This document shows positions 24,709 to 33,300 of a DNA stretch of 50,287 nt, one piece after another. The first letter of the stretch is position 1; every line of letters starts with the position of its first letter. The notes below the pieces were generated by a model, which searched no databases, had not been told where the DNA came from, and worked only from the letters and a program-made list of their open reading frames with translations. Position numbers and translations under genes: made by a program. This DNA comes from a virus, in IMG/VR virus record IMGVR_UViG_3300024999_000149, positions 1 through 50,287 of that record. One strand, 5' to 3'.

Positions 24709-25654
24709 TTTGTGCTTTTATCATTCGTTCTGCAATACTATCCAAAAGCCAACCAATGTAATGACGGCAGTTGTAGCCGCCCCGGTCAGTAATAGGATCG
24801 TAACCCGGATAATTCAAATACGACGGCACAGCACTCTGATCCTTTTGTTTAACTTTATACCCCGCAGGATATACACCCTGATCAGGCGTCCACGTGCGCC
24901 ACTTTTCGGCATCCTCTTTTTTGAATATCTTACCGAGGTTTGCGACACAAAAATCTCTGCTATCCTTTACGATGCTGCCCTGATAAATAAAGTAGTTCAT
25001 TCCGGTTTCGTCAGCCAACGCAGTTGCATAGGCAGAATCGTACTGCATATAAACGTCGTGAGCAAAACGGTTGAATTGCTTTTCTATGCCTCCTGGTTTC
25101 ACGTCGTCACCCACAATCAATGTATTCAGACCTTTAATGTAGTCCTTCATCGGGAACTGACCCGTTACTGCCTGAGCCGTGAACTGCTTTACATCCAAAA
25201 GTAAGTTCTCATTCTTTATAAGTGTCTCGAAGAACCCTCCTGAAACGATCTTACCGCCTTCAAGTCCTAACCTCATGCCGATTTTCTTTGCAGCGTTCTC
25301 AGCGACCTTAGTAAATAACTCAGGCGTTTCCAATCCCATCATCACCTCGAAGTAAGTGACGTTTGCCTTCGTTATCCCTGCAACCGTACCGCCGACCTCT
25401 TTAACAAACGGTATCCTCTGACCTTTCTGAAAGTCTGAATAAACTTTGTCAAGTGCAGCCAGTAGCCGGTAGTTCTTTAGAGTGTTGCGGATCCTACCGT
25501 TTGACATATCCAATTGCGGGATGATCTCAGCCGTCACCTTTGAGATAAGCATATCCTGCATCTTGCGGATAGTCTTGTTCAGGCTTGTTTCGCTTGACAA
25601 AAGATACTGCTCTTTCTTATTCAGTAATTCCGATATTCTTTTCGGCAGCTTCAT
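24677..25654 (-). CDS. Head morphogenesis protein (Mu F/SPP1 gp7-like minor capsid)
   Basis: The 325-residue protein is helical in its first 200 residues and ends with the Mu F-like C-terminal pattern: YQGSIVKDSRDFCVANLGKIF, then CG-type spacing up to GGYNCRHYIGWL. The Cys and His residues of this domain are conserved. Such proteins sit inside the head near the portal and aid assembly or DNA ejection. It lies between the glycosyltransferase block and the scaffold. Confidence 0.75.
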   Translation of the reverse strand: MKLPKRISELLNKKEQYLLSSETSLNKTIRKMQDMLISKVTAEIIPQLDMSNGRIRNTLKNYRLLAALDKVYSDFQKGQRIPFVKEVGGTVAGITKANVTYFEVMMGLETPELFTKVAENAAKKIGMRLGLEGGKIVSGGFFETLIKNENLLLDVKQFTAQAVTGQFPMKDYIKGLNTLIVGDDVKPGGIEKQFNRFAHDVYMQYDSAYATALADETGMNYFIYQGSIVKDSRDFCVANLGKIFKKEDAEKWRTWTPDQGVYPAGYKVKQKDQSAVPSYLNYPGYDPITDRGGYNCRHYIGWLLDSIAERMIKAQNERQKSEGGT

Positions 25655-25884
25655 TTATTCGGCTTATAAAACTGTTTTTTTAATCTTGAATATGTTGCCA
25701 TTGCGCTTTCGATATTAAAGTCCTCAATGCAAAGGTACTTGAAATAACTGTAAATCGACTGTTCAATAGTTATTGCCGGAACAATGCTTCTCTGAGCCTC
25801 GACCCAAAAGTAAAGTGCAATATCTTCGAATGCCCATCGATAGATACTCTCAATTGTTCCTATGTAACCTTTTTTGCGAGGCAT
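25651..25884 (-). CDS. Hypothetical protein, 77 residues
   Basis: Unrecognised, helical, with a basic start (MPRKKGY) and many aromatic residues. It overlaps the upstream glycosyltransferase by 35 bases and the downstream Mu-F-like gene by 4 bases. Position suggests a head or morphogenesis role. Confidence 0.55.
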   Translation of the reverse strand: MPRKKGYIGTIESIYRWAFEDIALYFWVEAQRSIVPAITIEQSIYSYFKYLCIEDFNIESAMATYSRLKKQFYKPNK

Positions 25885-26497
25885 GAGTGTAACGTGTTCT
25901 TAATTTACGATCCGTTTTTACAAGTGTCTGCGAAGTGATATGGTCAACTTGAACGGCACATATTAACCAGTGTTCAATCTTTGCAGCCTTTAGTTGTTCG
26001 GCATGAACGTTGTCAGAATACCAAAACTCATAGTATTCATCCAACTTGTCTATTTTTGTCCAAATGTCTTTGTGCTGAAATATACACCAGCCCGTAAAGA
26101 ATAAGCCGATATTATAACCCTTGTAAGCGTTGTAGCCTTTAGTTAAGTGACGGTGCTGAAGAGCACTACTCAAAGCTGAGGCCGAAAGGATTTCGTTCTC
26201 TTGCATGATACCGCCTATCTCTGACCAGCCTTTGTGAAATATCAGATCGTTGTTTGCCAGGATTTGAATATCACCGGTGCGGTGCTTTAAGCCTTCGTTT
26301 AAGCAACGGTTGTAATTGAACGGCCCGGTAAAAAGTATATAATTGTTTACCCCTCGGTAACGTGCCCTTGCAAAAGTCTCGATTAAAATAACGTTCACGT
26401 CAGCCCCGTCAGCTAAACAACTGTCAATAGCCCGTTGGGTCATCTCTATAAGTGACCTGTCCCGTGAGGCGACGACCATTATTAAATCGTACTTCAT
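25850..26497 (-). CDS. Glycosyltransferase, GT-A fold (GT2-like)
   Basis: ATG at 26497 forms an ATGA overlap with the upstream membrane peptide, so I prefer it to 26512. The 215-residue product begins with a Rossmann-type strand (YDLIMVVASRDR) and has NYNRCLNEGLKHRTGDIQILANNDLIF, where the NND takes the place of the DXD metal-binding motif. FTGWCIFQHKDIW matches the acceptor region of GT2 enzymes. It is one of three GT genes between portal and Mu-F genes, possibly modifying virion proteins or host glycans. Confidence 0.75.
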   Translation of the reverse strand: MKYDLIMVVASRDRSLIEMTQRAIDSCLADGADVNVILIETFARARYRGVNNYILFTGPFNYNRCLNEGLKHRTGDIQILANNDLIFHKGWSEIGGIMQENEILSASALSSALQHRHLTKGYNAYKGYNIGLFFTGWCIFQHKDIWTKIDKLDEYYEFWYSDNVHAEQLKAAKIEHWLICAVQVDHITSQTLVKTDRKLRTRYTHASQKRLHRNN

Positions 26498-26613
26498 TTT
26501 TTCTTTAACCAATCACGAATATAAAGCCACGAAATAAACAATCCGCTAACTGCACCCACGCAAATAAAAAGCAATAAACCAATTTTTAACAAAACCCATA
26601 TAACTGCTTCCAT
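26494..26613 (-). CDS. Single-span membrane peptide, 39 residues
   Basis: The start at 26613 lies 2 bases after the upstream GT stop; the longer frame would overlap that gene. The product is a single transmembrane helix (AVIWVLLKIGLLLFICVGAV) with a basic C-terminus (RDWLKKK). It may anchor a neighbouring glycosyltransferase, but this is inferred from position only. Confidence 0.55.
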   Translation of the reverse strand: MEAVIWVLLKIGLLLFICVGAVSGLFISWLYIRDWLKKK

Positions 26614-26615
26614 AC

Positions 26616-27236
26616 TCAAAAGATATAAACGTTCCCCGGTGTTGACTGGTTTAATCCTATGTGCTTCATGGCATAGTCCTTTAAATAGCACGGAGGACAG
26701 TCCCTTGTACGATAAAAGCCTCCGATTGAATAGTCACCTTGCTTTAAATGAACAAAGTCGTCACAGAGCATCTTAACGTACTTCGTAGGAGCAAGCTGAA
26801 ACGCACCTCCGGTGTGAGAAACGTATTCAACATTCAATCCTCCGACAACTCGTTTCTTTAGTATGTTCGGGTAAAAGTTAGGATCAATCAAAAGGTCAGG
26901 CGGCGAAACAGCATGAGGACCGGATTCTTCAATGAACTTTACCATCTTTGCGATTAAATCCTCTGTGACAGTTTCAACATCGTTGTCAAGTTTCAGGATG
27001 TAGTCGTATTCCAAAAGGTTCATCACTCCATAATAAAACGCTGCGGCTATGCCTTCGTTCTTGCCTAACTCAATCCGGTCACGATCTTTGAGCCATTCCA
27101 AAGTTCCGTCCGTCGATCCGTTGTCAACAAATAGATGAAAGTCAACTCCGGTCTTACTCTCGAAACTCTCTATTGTCCGCTTCGTTAAATCAAGGCGATT
27201 GTAGGTTATTGTTACTGCGGCAACTGTTTTGCTCAT
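26616..27236 (-). CDS. Glycosyltransferase family 2
   Basis: The 206-residue product has the GT2 start AAVTITYNRLDLTKRTIES, then VDNGSTDGTLEWL and the metal-binding motif LKLDNDVE. HTGGAFQLAP corresponds to the acceptor loop. It lacks a membrane segment. The upstream neighbour ends 2 bases away, indicating one operon. Confidence 0.85.
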   Translation of the reverse strand: MSKTVAAVTITYNRLDLTKRTIESFESKTGVDFHLFVDNGSTDGTLEWLKDRDRIELGKNEGIAAAFYYGVMNLLEYDYILKLDNDVETVTEDLIAKMVKFIEESGPHAVSPPDLLIDPNFYPNILKKRVVGGLNVEYVSHTGGAFQLAPTKYVKMLCDDFVHLKQGDYSIGGFYRTRDCPPCYLKDYAMKHIGLNQSTPGNVYIF

Positions 27237-27237
27237 A

Positions 27238-27456
27238 CTACATTCTATTCAGTGATAATAAATAATTTGTTACTAATTTCATCTTATCTACTCCACCCGC
27301 CTTTACGAAATCCACGGTAAAATTATTTATTTGACTAATGGGATCATCCCCGAATCCCTCAATCTTTAACCATTCTTCACCCTCTTTAGGAAATAATATT
27401 GTTATTCCCTCCCCATCAATGATAAGTTTTCCGTTTTCATCTTTTGTAATTTTCAT
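27238..27456 (-). CDS. Hypothetical protein, 72 residues
   Basis: Unrecognised. A short beta hairpin (KLIIDGEGITILFPKEGEEWL) is followed by a helix (VDKMKLVTNYLLSL). It sits between two glycosyltransferase genes in the same transcription unit. Confidence 0.55.
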   Translation of the reverse strand: MKITKDENGKLIIDGEGITILFPKEGEEWLKIEGFGDDPISQINNFTVDFVKAGGVDKMKLVTNYLLSLNRM

Positions 27457-27471
27457 GTTCTTAGTTTTTAG

Positions 27472-28074
27472 TTACCAATCATAAGACCCCGGCAAATGAC
27501 AAACAAAATACTCCGGCGTAGCAATCTTACCAAATTTTCTCGACTTCATCATCAAACTCTGATTAAAATAATGATCATGAGCATAACCCCGATGACCCCA
27601 ACGTGCGCCTAATGACCGCTTATGGCAGATATTTGACGTTCCATTCTGCCCTAACTTCCTTATGTCACAGTTACGCTCGACCCAATCACCACCTGAGTAA
27701 ACAATGTCATTGTAAAATACCCAATCATAGTCTTTGAGGTTATCCGCAATGATCTGCAAATGATTTTCTCCCCAATAGTCGTCAATGTCACAGTAAATAA
27801 TAAACTCGCCCGTTGCCTGTTCTATTCCCGTGTTACGTGGTGCACCGTCCCACATCGGGGCTTTCTTAATCAAAGTAGTTGTTATCCTTTCGTCGGTGAA
27901 TTGCTTCATTAAGTCCATTGTCAGTTGACAGCCGTCAGCCACGACTTGTAATTCAAGGTCTGTAAAGGTCTGATCCAATACTGACTGAACAGCACGAACA
28001 ATCTTTTCTTCACGACGGGAAGCCGCACCTGGATAAGGCGACAATAGCGACGGCATTATACAGCTGAACTTCAT
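27472..28074 (-). CDS. Glycosyltransferase family 2
   Basis: ATG at 28074 overlaps the upstream stop as ATGA. The 200-residue product has FSCIMPSLLSPYP, then LELQVVADGCQ, GAPRNTGIEQATGEFIIYCDIDDYW, where DIDD is the DXD-type motif, and a His-rich acceptor part (RWGHRGYAHDHYF). The resemblance to GT2 enzymes is clear. The acceptor is unknown. Confidence 0.85.
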   Translation of the reverse strand: MKFSCIMPSLLSPYPGAASRREEKIVRAVQSVLDQTFTDLELQVVADGCQLTMDLMKQFTDERITTTLIKKAPMWDGAPRNTGIEQATGEFIIYCDIDDYWGENHLQIIADNLKDYDWVFYNDIVYSGGDWVERNCDIRKLGQNGTSNICHKRSLGARWGHRGYAHDHYFNQSLMMKSRKFGKIATPEYFVCHLPGSYDW

Positions 28075-28262
28075 CTCGCTTGCTTGCATTTATGACAATA
28101 TGCCTCGGCATCATAATAGGTGAGTTCTCCCTTGCAGACAGGACATACATCTTGTTCTTTTATCTTATTCAATCTAAACTGTCTCTCTACTATTATCTCT
28201 ATTTGTCGCATTAACCTCTTGTATGAGTCCGGCCCCAAAATCATGTATGGTTCTCCTGTCAT
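28071..28262 (-). CDS. Small zinc-ribbon protein, 63 residues
   Basis: The C-terminal half holds CPVCKGELTYYDAEAYCHKC, a four-Cys zinc ribbon. The N-terminal half is helical and basic. It is the first gene after the TATCTTTG box at 28283-28290, so it may head the glycosyltransferase operon. Confidence 0.65.
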   Translation of the reverse strand: MTGEPYMILGPDSYKRLMRQIEIIVERQFRLNKIKEQDVCPVCKGELTYYDAEAYCHKCKQAR

Positions 28263-28282
28263 CTCTGTATTATTATGTCAAA

Positions 28283-28290
28283 CAAAGATA
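28283..28290 (-). promoter_or_regulatory. Bacteroidetes-type -7 box (TATCTTTG)
   Basis: Perfect TAnnTTTG match, identical to the box at 1271-1278, in the short gap between the DUF1508-like gene and the zinc-ribbon gene. It lies 21 bases upstream of that gene's ATG. Confidence 0.45.
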
Positions 28291-28306
28291 AAATAATTTC
28301 CGAATT

Positions 28307-28513
28307 TCATACAGTCAGCACATCAGAATTATCAACCACTTTTGCAAATAGGCACTTTCTTACAGCCGCAATACCTTTCTTTGCCGCTTGCTTGCTGTTA
28401 TACATCTCCGACGTGGCAATACACTCACCGTTACCGGCTATTAAAACAAAGTAGTAGTATTCGTTTAGCTTATTGTGCTGAATACCTTTCGACCTTAATA
28501 TTTCAAACCTCAT
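28307..28513 (-). CDS. DUF1508 (YegP-like) protein
   Basis: The 68-residue protein has the family pattern: FEILRSKG, then YYYFVLIAGNGECIATSEMYNSKQAAKKGIAAV, then a final strand. DUF1508 proteins are small beta-alpha proteins of unknown role, common in bacteria and phages. The start lies 11 bases inside the portal gene. Confidence 0.75.
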   Translation of the reverse strand: MRFEILRSKGIQHNKLNEYYYFVLIAGNGECIATSEMYNSKQAAKKGIAAVRKCLFAKVVDNSDVLTV

Positions 28514-30308
28514 CTTCTGTTTCTATTGGTTCATTAAATGCTAACTCCGGTTCTTTCGGATTGGCCTCTTCCATTTGCAAAATGTATTCTTCGCATTTGG
28601 CTTTAACCTTTTTAGTTATAACGTCGTCGGCCATGTCATATATCCAGACTTCGCTTTCCTGTTCGAGATCATTGAAGATACTCTCCAAATTAGCCCATAG
28701 AACAGCGTTGTAATGCGTTGTAAGGTTCTGAGAGATCAATAGCCTCACGTTCTCTTCACTGTAGCCTCTGAATGGATTGTATGAGTTTTTAATGCGTATA
28801 ATCTTCAGTTCTTCGGGACGGTCAGCGTAAAGCATCTCGTTAATGTCATCCTCAATAGCTGCAATAGTAGAGGTTGAAGCACCAGCATCTTTTGCACGTT
28901 TGAGTTCATCCATCATATCAGACTGAGTTTTGAACTTGAAGTCATCGGGATATTGGTGTTCGACGATCAATCCTTTACCTAAGTCAGTAAAAGTAGCTAT
29001 GTCCGTGACAACAAACTCCCACAAAGTAGAAAGCCCCGAGGCAAAAGGCTTCAATGTGTCGTTCATGTTGTCCTCAGTGATCTTCACCTCTGTTGCGGTA
29101 TTCGTGAGTTCATTGCGGGTCATCAGTTCTTTATTGAACATCATCAGATAAACAGAAGCCCTCAAACCCTGAATGTACCTTTCCTGAAAGTCCAATAATT
29201 CAATAGGAGGCGACTTGTAAACAAGCAGCTTTTCAAGATCAAACATCTCTTGCGGGTCACGTGGCAGTTCAAGTGTCTGAATGTCCATTGTCGAAGCATG
29301 AACCGGCTCTCTACCCGTACCCTTGCATACACCACAAGTTGTACCGTCTAAGCAAGTTCCGCCTTTACACTCAGGATTAGGACACGGATTAACATAACGA
29401 AAACGTTGCGGGAAGGCCGTCATAGCCGTAGAAAGATCCAGCTCGCTGTCGATCTTCAAAGTCTTATTCAGGTAAGGAATAACATCATGAAATACCGAGA
29501 CAAACGTTCTGCCCTGTGTCTGCGAATCATGTTTAAAGCCAAATCTTCGGGCTGGTATCTTATCGCTTTTGGGAATAAAGTAACTGACCGTGTAGTATTT
29601 GCCTCCTATTTCAATACCTTCGGGAAATTCATTATCCAACGAATAAAACATCGGTTTATCCCGCACCTCAGTAAAAACAATCGTATCCGTGCCGAGGTAA
29701 ATAGTGTATTTCGAGCCTTCGTAATCATTGCCCTTTTCGTCGACAAGCGTAATAGGCAACTTGACAACCAGGTACTGAAGGATGTTATTCTTGAACTCAA
29801 ACATTATAGCCTGTTGCGATGTAGCAATGAACGGGTAAGGCTTGGCTTTCTCTTTGTTCGAATCAAACTCATCAAACTCTGTAATTAAAAAAGCATTAGG
29901 ATCAAGGTAGTTGTAATCGACATAAGCATACTCAAAGAACTTTTCAAGTGAAGCGTCGCCCCAGTATTCAGCTATTTTTAGTTCCAGTTCTGCCTGACGC
30001 TTTTCATAGTCGCCCTCAGTCTCCCAGTCGATCTTTCTGACTTTAGGTTTCTTGCGGACTGCTTTTTGAAATGACAACTTTGTCGAGGCAAGTGTCGGCG
30101 GGATAATTGAATTTGTAATCGTTTTACGCATCGTAAACTCATCCTCTGTTTCACGTGAAACAACCCTCCGAAGTAGGTCGCTGATCCCGTCACCTGAAAC
30201 CATCTTATAGTATTTCTCCGCAAGGTCGCAAACGTGTTTATAATCCCTGTGCGTCACGTTATCCGTGATGATGCGCCACAGTTCCTGAAAGCCCTGTAAT
30301 TTGTCCAT
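28503..30308 (-). CDS. Portal protein with an inserted zinc-knuckle segment
   Basis: This 601-residue protein follows TerL by one base, the standard order. It has the long helical core and a GYSEEN-type tail motif (NSYNPFRGYSEENVRLLIS) seen in SPP1-like portals. Residues 306-329 carry an unusual Cys cluster with CPNPEC, CGVCKGTG and two more Cys, resembling a DnaJ-type CxxCxGxG zinc module. I assign portal by position, length and architecture. The C-terminus is acidic. Confidence 0.8.
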   Translation of the reverse strand: MDKLQGFQELWRIITDNVTHRDYKHVCDLAEKYYKMVSGDGISDLLRRVVSRETEDEFTMRKTITNSIIPPTLASTKLSFQKAVRKKPKVRKIDWETEGDYEKRQAELELKIAEYWGDASLEKFFEYAYVDYNYLDPNAFLITEFDEFDSNKEKAKPYPFIATSQQAIMFEFKNNILQYLVVKLPITLVDEKGNDYEGSKYTIYLGTDTIVFTEVRDKPMFYSLDNEFPEGIEIGGKYYTVSYFIPKSDKIPARRFGFKHDSQTQGRTFVSVFHDVIPYLNKTLKIDSELDLSTAMTAFPQRFRYVNPCPNPECKGGTCLDGTTCGVCKGTGREPVHASTMDIQTLELPRDPQEMFDLEKLLVYKSPPIELLDFQERYIQGLRASVYLMMFNKELMTRNELTNTATEVKITEDNMNDTLKPFASGLSTLWEFVVTDIATFTDLGKGLIVEHQYPDDFKFKTQSDMMDELKRAKDAGASTSTIAAIEDDINEMLYADRPEELKIIRIKNSYNPFRGYSEENVRLLISQNLTTHYNAVLWANLESIFNDLEQESEVWIYDMADDVITKKVKAKCEEYILQMEEANPKEPELAFNEPIETEDEV

Positions 30309-30309
30309 C

Positions 30310-33300
30310 TTATTTATAATAATTGTTAAAAACTTCGACTAACTGATATTCGCAATTGTGTACAAGAATACCGTTTGCAAAGTATTCGTGCATCCCGTCT
30401 ACTGTAATATCATACACTACCGCGTTTCTTTCTTCTTGCTTTTCCTCCACAAGAACGGGAACAACATACAGATTTACTCCATCTATTGACCTCAAATATT
30501 CCGCCACATTCAACACAGGTGCGCTGTTCATTATATTTCCCCTCTGCCCTGTATCTTCGTGCTTGATATTTATTTTGGCATTTTCTGGTACACCATTCAG
30601 GGGTATTCCGAAGTATAGTTTTAAACTCCGTCCCACATCCTTTACATTTAGTCGCATATTCGTCCGTGAAAAGAACTTCCGCAGCGTGAATCTTATGCCA
30701 CTCCCTACCCTCCTCCGACTTATGCCATTCAGTTGCCTTTGGATGTGCTTTTTGCTGTAAGACATCTTTAAGCATCTGTTTGTAATCATCCGAACTTCTT
30801 TCGTAATGCCCCCCCAAATGCTCTTTATACGATAATAGAGCGATGTTCTCAATTCTGTTATCTCCGAAGTCACCATTAATATGGTGTATTGTAAGTCCTT
30901 TTGGAATCGGCCCATTAGCCTTCTCCCAAATGTATCTGTGAAGATAACGCTTTGTCCATTTGCCATTAATACGAACCCATCCCTTATAGTAGTTCCGGTC
31001 GCTTGCGGACTTACCATTGGGGTAACGGTGAAATCTGAAGTCGTCGTAGATAACTGTTTCTTTTTCCATGTTTCTTTTTCTGCAAAGATACATAATATAT
31101 TTGTACCTATCAGACCTTTTACCATAGAAAAATGATTGTTTGCAAATATTTTATGATCATCCGTACAAGCAATTTCCTTGTCTCCGATCACATATGTATT
31201 TACTTTCTTAATGCCATTATTATGAAAGGCTATAACAGGCATAAACCCCGCCCTTGTTAATACTTTATCACCGAACTTAATCTGATCAATACGTTTCTCT
31301 CCCTTGTCGGTTAGGATTAATGTTTCACCCACAAAACAAGTATCGGATAGGTGGCCGTATTTCTGATACTTATCGCCTGTTTCTTTGTCAGTGACGATAT
31401 GCTTGTCCTTTGCTCCGTTAATATCCTGTTTAACGTACATCATGTCAGCAATCATCAGTTTACAACTCTCATCAATCAGTATTCGTATTGGTAATTTCTC
31501 TTCAAAGATACGATTTATAAAGTCACGGCGTTTAGTAATTGAAGGGTTCTGTCGCATCATACGCGCCGAGCCGTTGACAAGAAACCTCCTTAGTTTATAT
31601 TCTATGATCTCATAATGATGTTTAAACTCCTTGTTCATCGTTGAACGTGCCTTGCCAGAAGCATCACCGTAATAGTAAATCGCTGACTTATGCGAAGCAT
31701 ACCGCATTAGTATATCTTCACAGACCTCTTCAGTTGAGTTACGGGGGTTCTCAAGAGCGATCTCGTCAATACAATACGACCACCAGATATCTTCTTTGCG
31801 CTCAAACTGCCAGATAGAACATGAGTTATAAGGAACAGAGTTCTGGTCAAACGAGATGTGCAAAGGCTTCGTTTTATCGTAGGTACACTTACCGACGTGC
31901 TTAAGGCGATCAAAAGATGAATAGAACTCGCCGCCTGCACTGACGAAAGGGCAAGCGTATATCAGAGCTTTGCCCCTTTGGTCGGAGTTATTGTCAAGAA
32001 CATTGCGGATATAATTTTCACCTACATTGTGGACGTTGTGCCAAGTCGACGAAATAACGACACACTTATTGTCGAACTCCTTCCAAAAGAATGTTTTGTC
32101 AGAGTAAATGCTATTATTAATCTCCTCAATGTAGGTTTCAAGTGAGAATAGCTCATTAATCCAGTCAACTTTTGCCGGGGATGTTACGATAAATAACGGG
32201 TTATATTGTTCTTCGGGCTTTCCCTCAGCCTTTAATTCACCGTTTACCATAAACATTCCCCGTTGCCTAATACGTGCAATAATGATTTCCTTTACATCCT
32301 CTTCACGTGTATCCCATGTTTCATCTAATACCCCCCACCCTGCCTCCTTTCCACTATGTGCGGAACTATTTTCTAAAGACCCAATAAATACTATTGCCCC
32401 ATTAATAAATGAAATAATGTTATAATAAGAATCAAAACTGTGACCCTCTGTGCTAAAATGAGATGGAGGTTTCTTTCCTACAACGTATTGACCAAGAGGA
32501 CTGCCTTCCTTATCGTACTCCACAATGCCGATGCTCTTCCAATACTCTCTTATACGGAACAGCGTTGATTGAGTCAGCTGCATTGCCGTATTTGCACCCA
32601 CAAAGCCCCGCACCTTCGGGAACTTTCTTATAAGTTGGTAGGTCTTTATTCCAAGCAAATAAGTTTTCCCGCTATTGTGAGCTATTATATTATCAGTCGT
32701 TACACAGTAGTTATGGTTATCAGCTACCTGTAAATCATAAACAATATCACAATCAAATGGTGTTACCTCAGTTATGTCCTCTATGGAAATTTCACGTGCA
32801 GCCAACTGCGGGTACAACAATCGTTGATTACCTCCTTTTTGAATCCCAATACTTCCCCTATTTTTTTGTATGTCATCCCCGCTTTGTGCATCTCCCTTGC
32901 ACGTATTACAATTGCATCCGTTAGTTTGTGTTTCGGATGATTTTCCCCCGCATTGCTCTCCAACCCCGTCGCAAACGCATGAGTCACATTCTCTGATCGT
33001 GTTGCCCATTCCAGGTTTTCTATCCTGTTGTCCGTCTTTATTCCGTTGATATGATTTATTGTTGGCTTGTTCAGCGGATTCGGAATAAACACCTTCGCAA
33101 TCTCTCTGTGCATTTTGATCGTATGATACTCTCCATTCCTCAGTATCATTGTCCTGAGATAGCCGCAAGCATCCAACGCAGGCTTCATTATCGCCGGAGA
33201 GTATCCCCCGTGCCACTTTCGGGTTAATAGCCTTCCCATATTGCTCACGTAATACCTGTCCTTTGTTTCCGGTATTACTCTCCAAACTTCGTTGGGCAAG

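Larger units (their letters stand above)
30355..31338 (-). other. Intein 2 in TerL (328 residues, next to the nuclease Asp)
   Basis: It starts with Cys1 in CFVGETLILTDKG (block A), has block B as ACTDDH, and ends with YDITVDGMHEYFANGILVHN, where block F and the HN of block G are present. The +1 residue is Cys. All splicing residues (Cys1, the Thr/His of block B, penultimate His, Asn, Cys+1) are present, so it should splice. The middle of this frame has no recognisable endonuclease; that is encoded in another frame. Confidence 0.9.
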
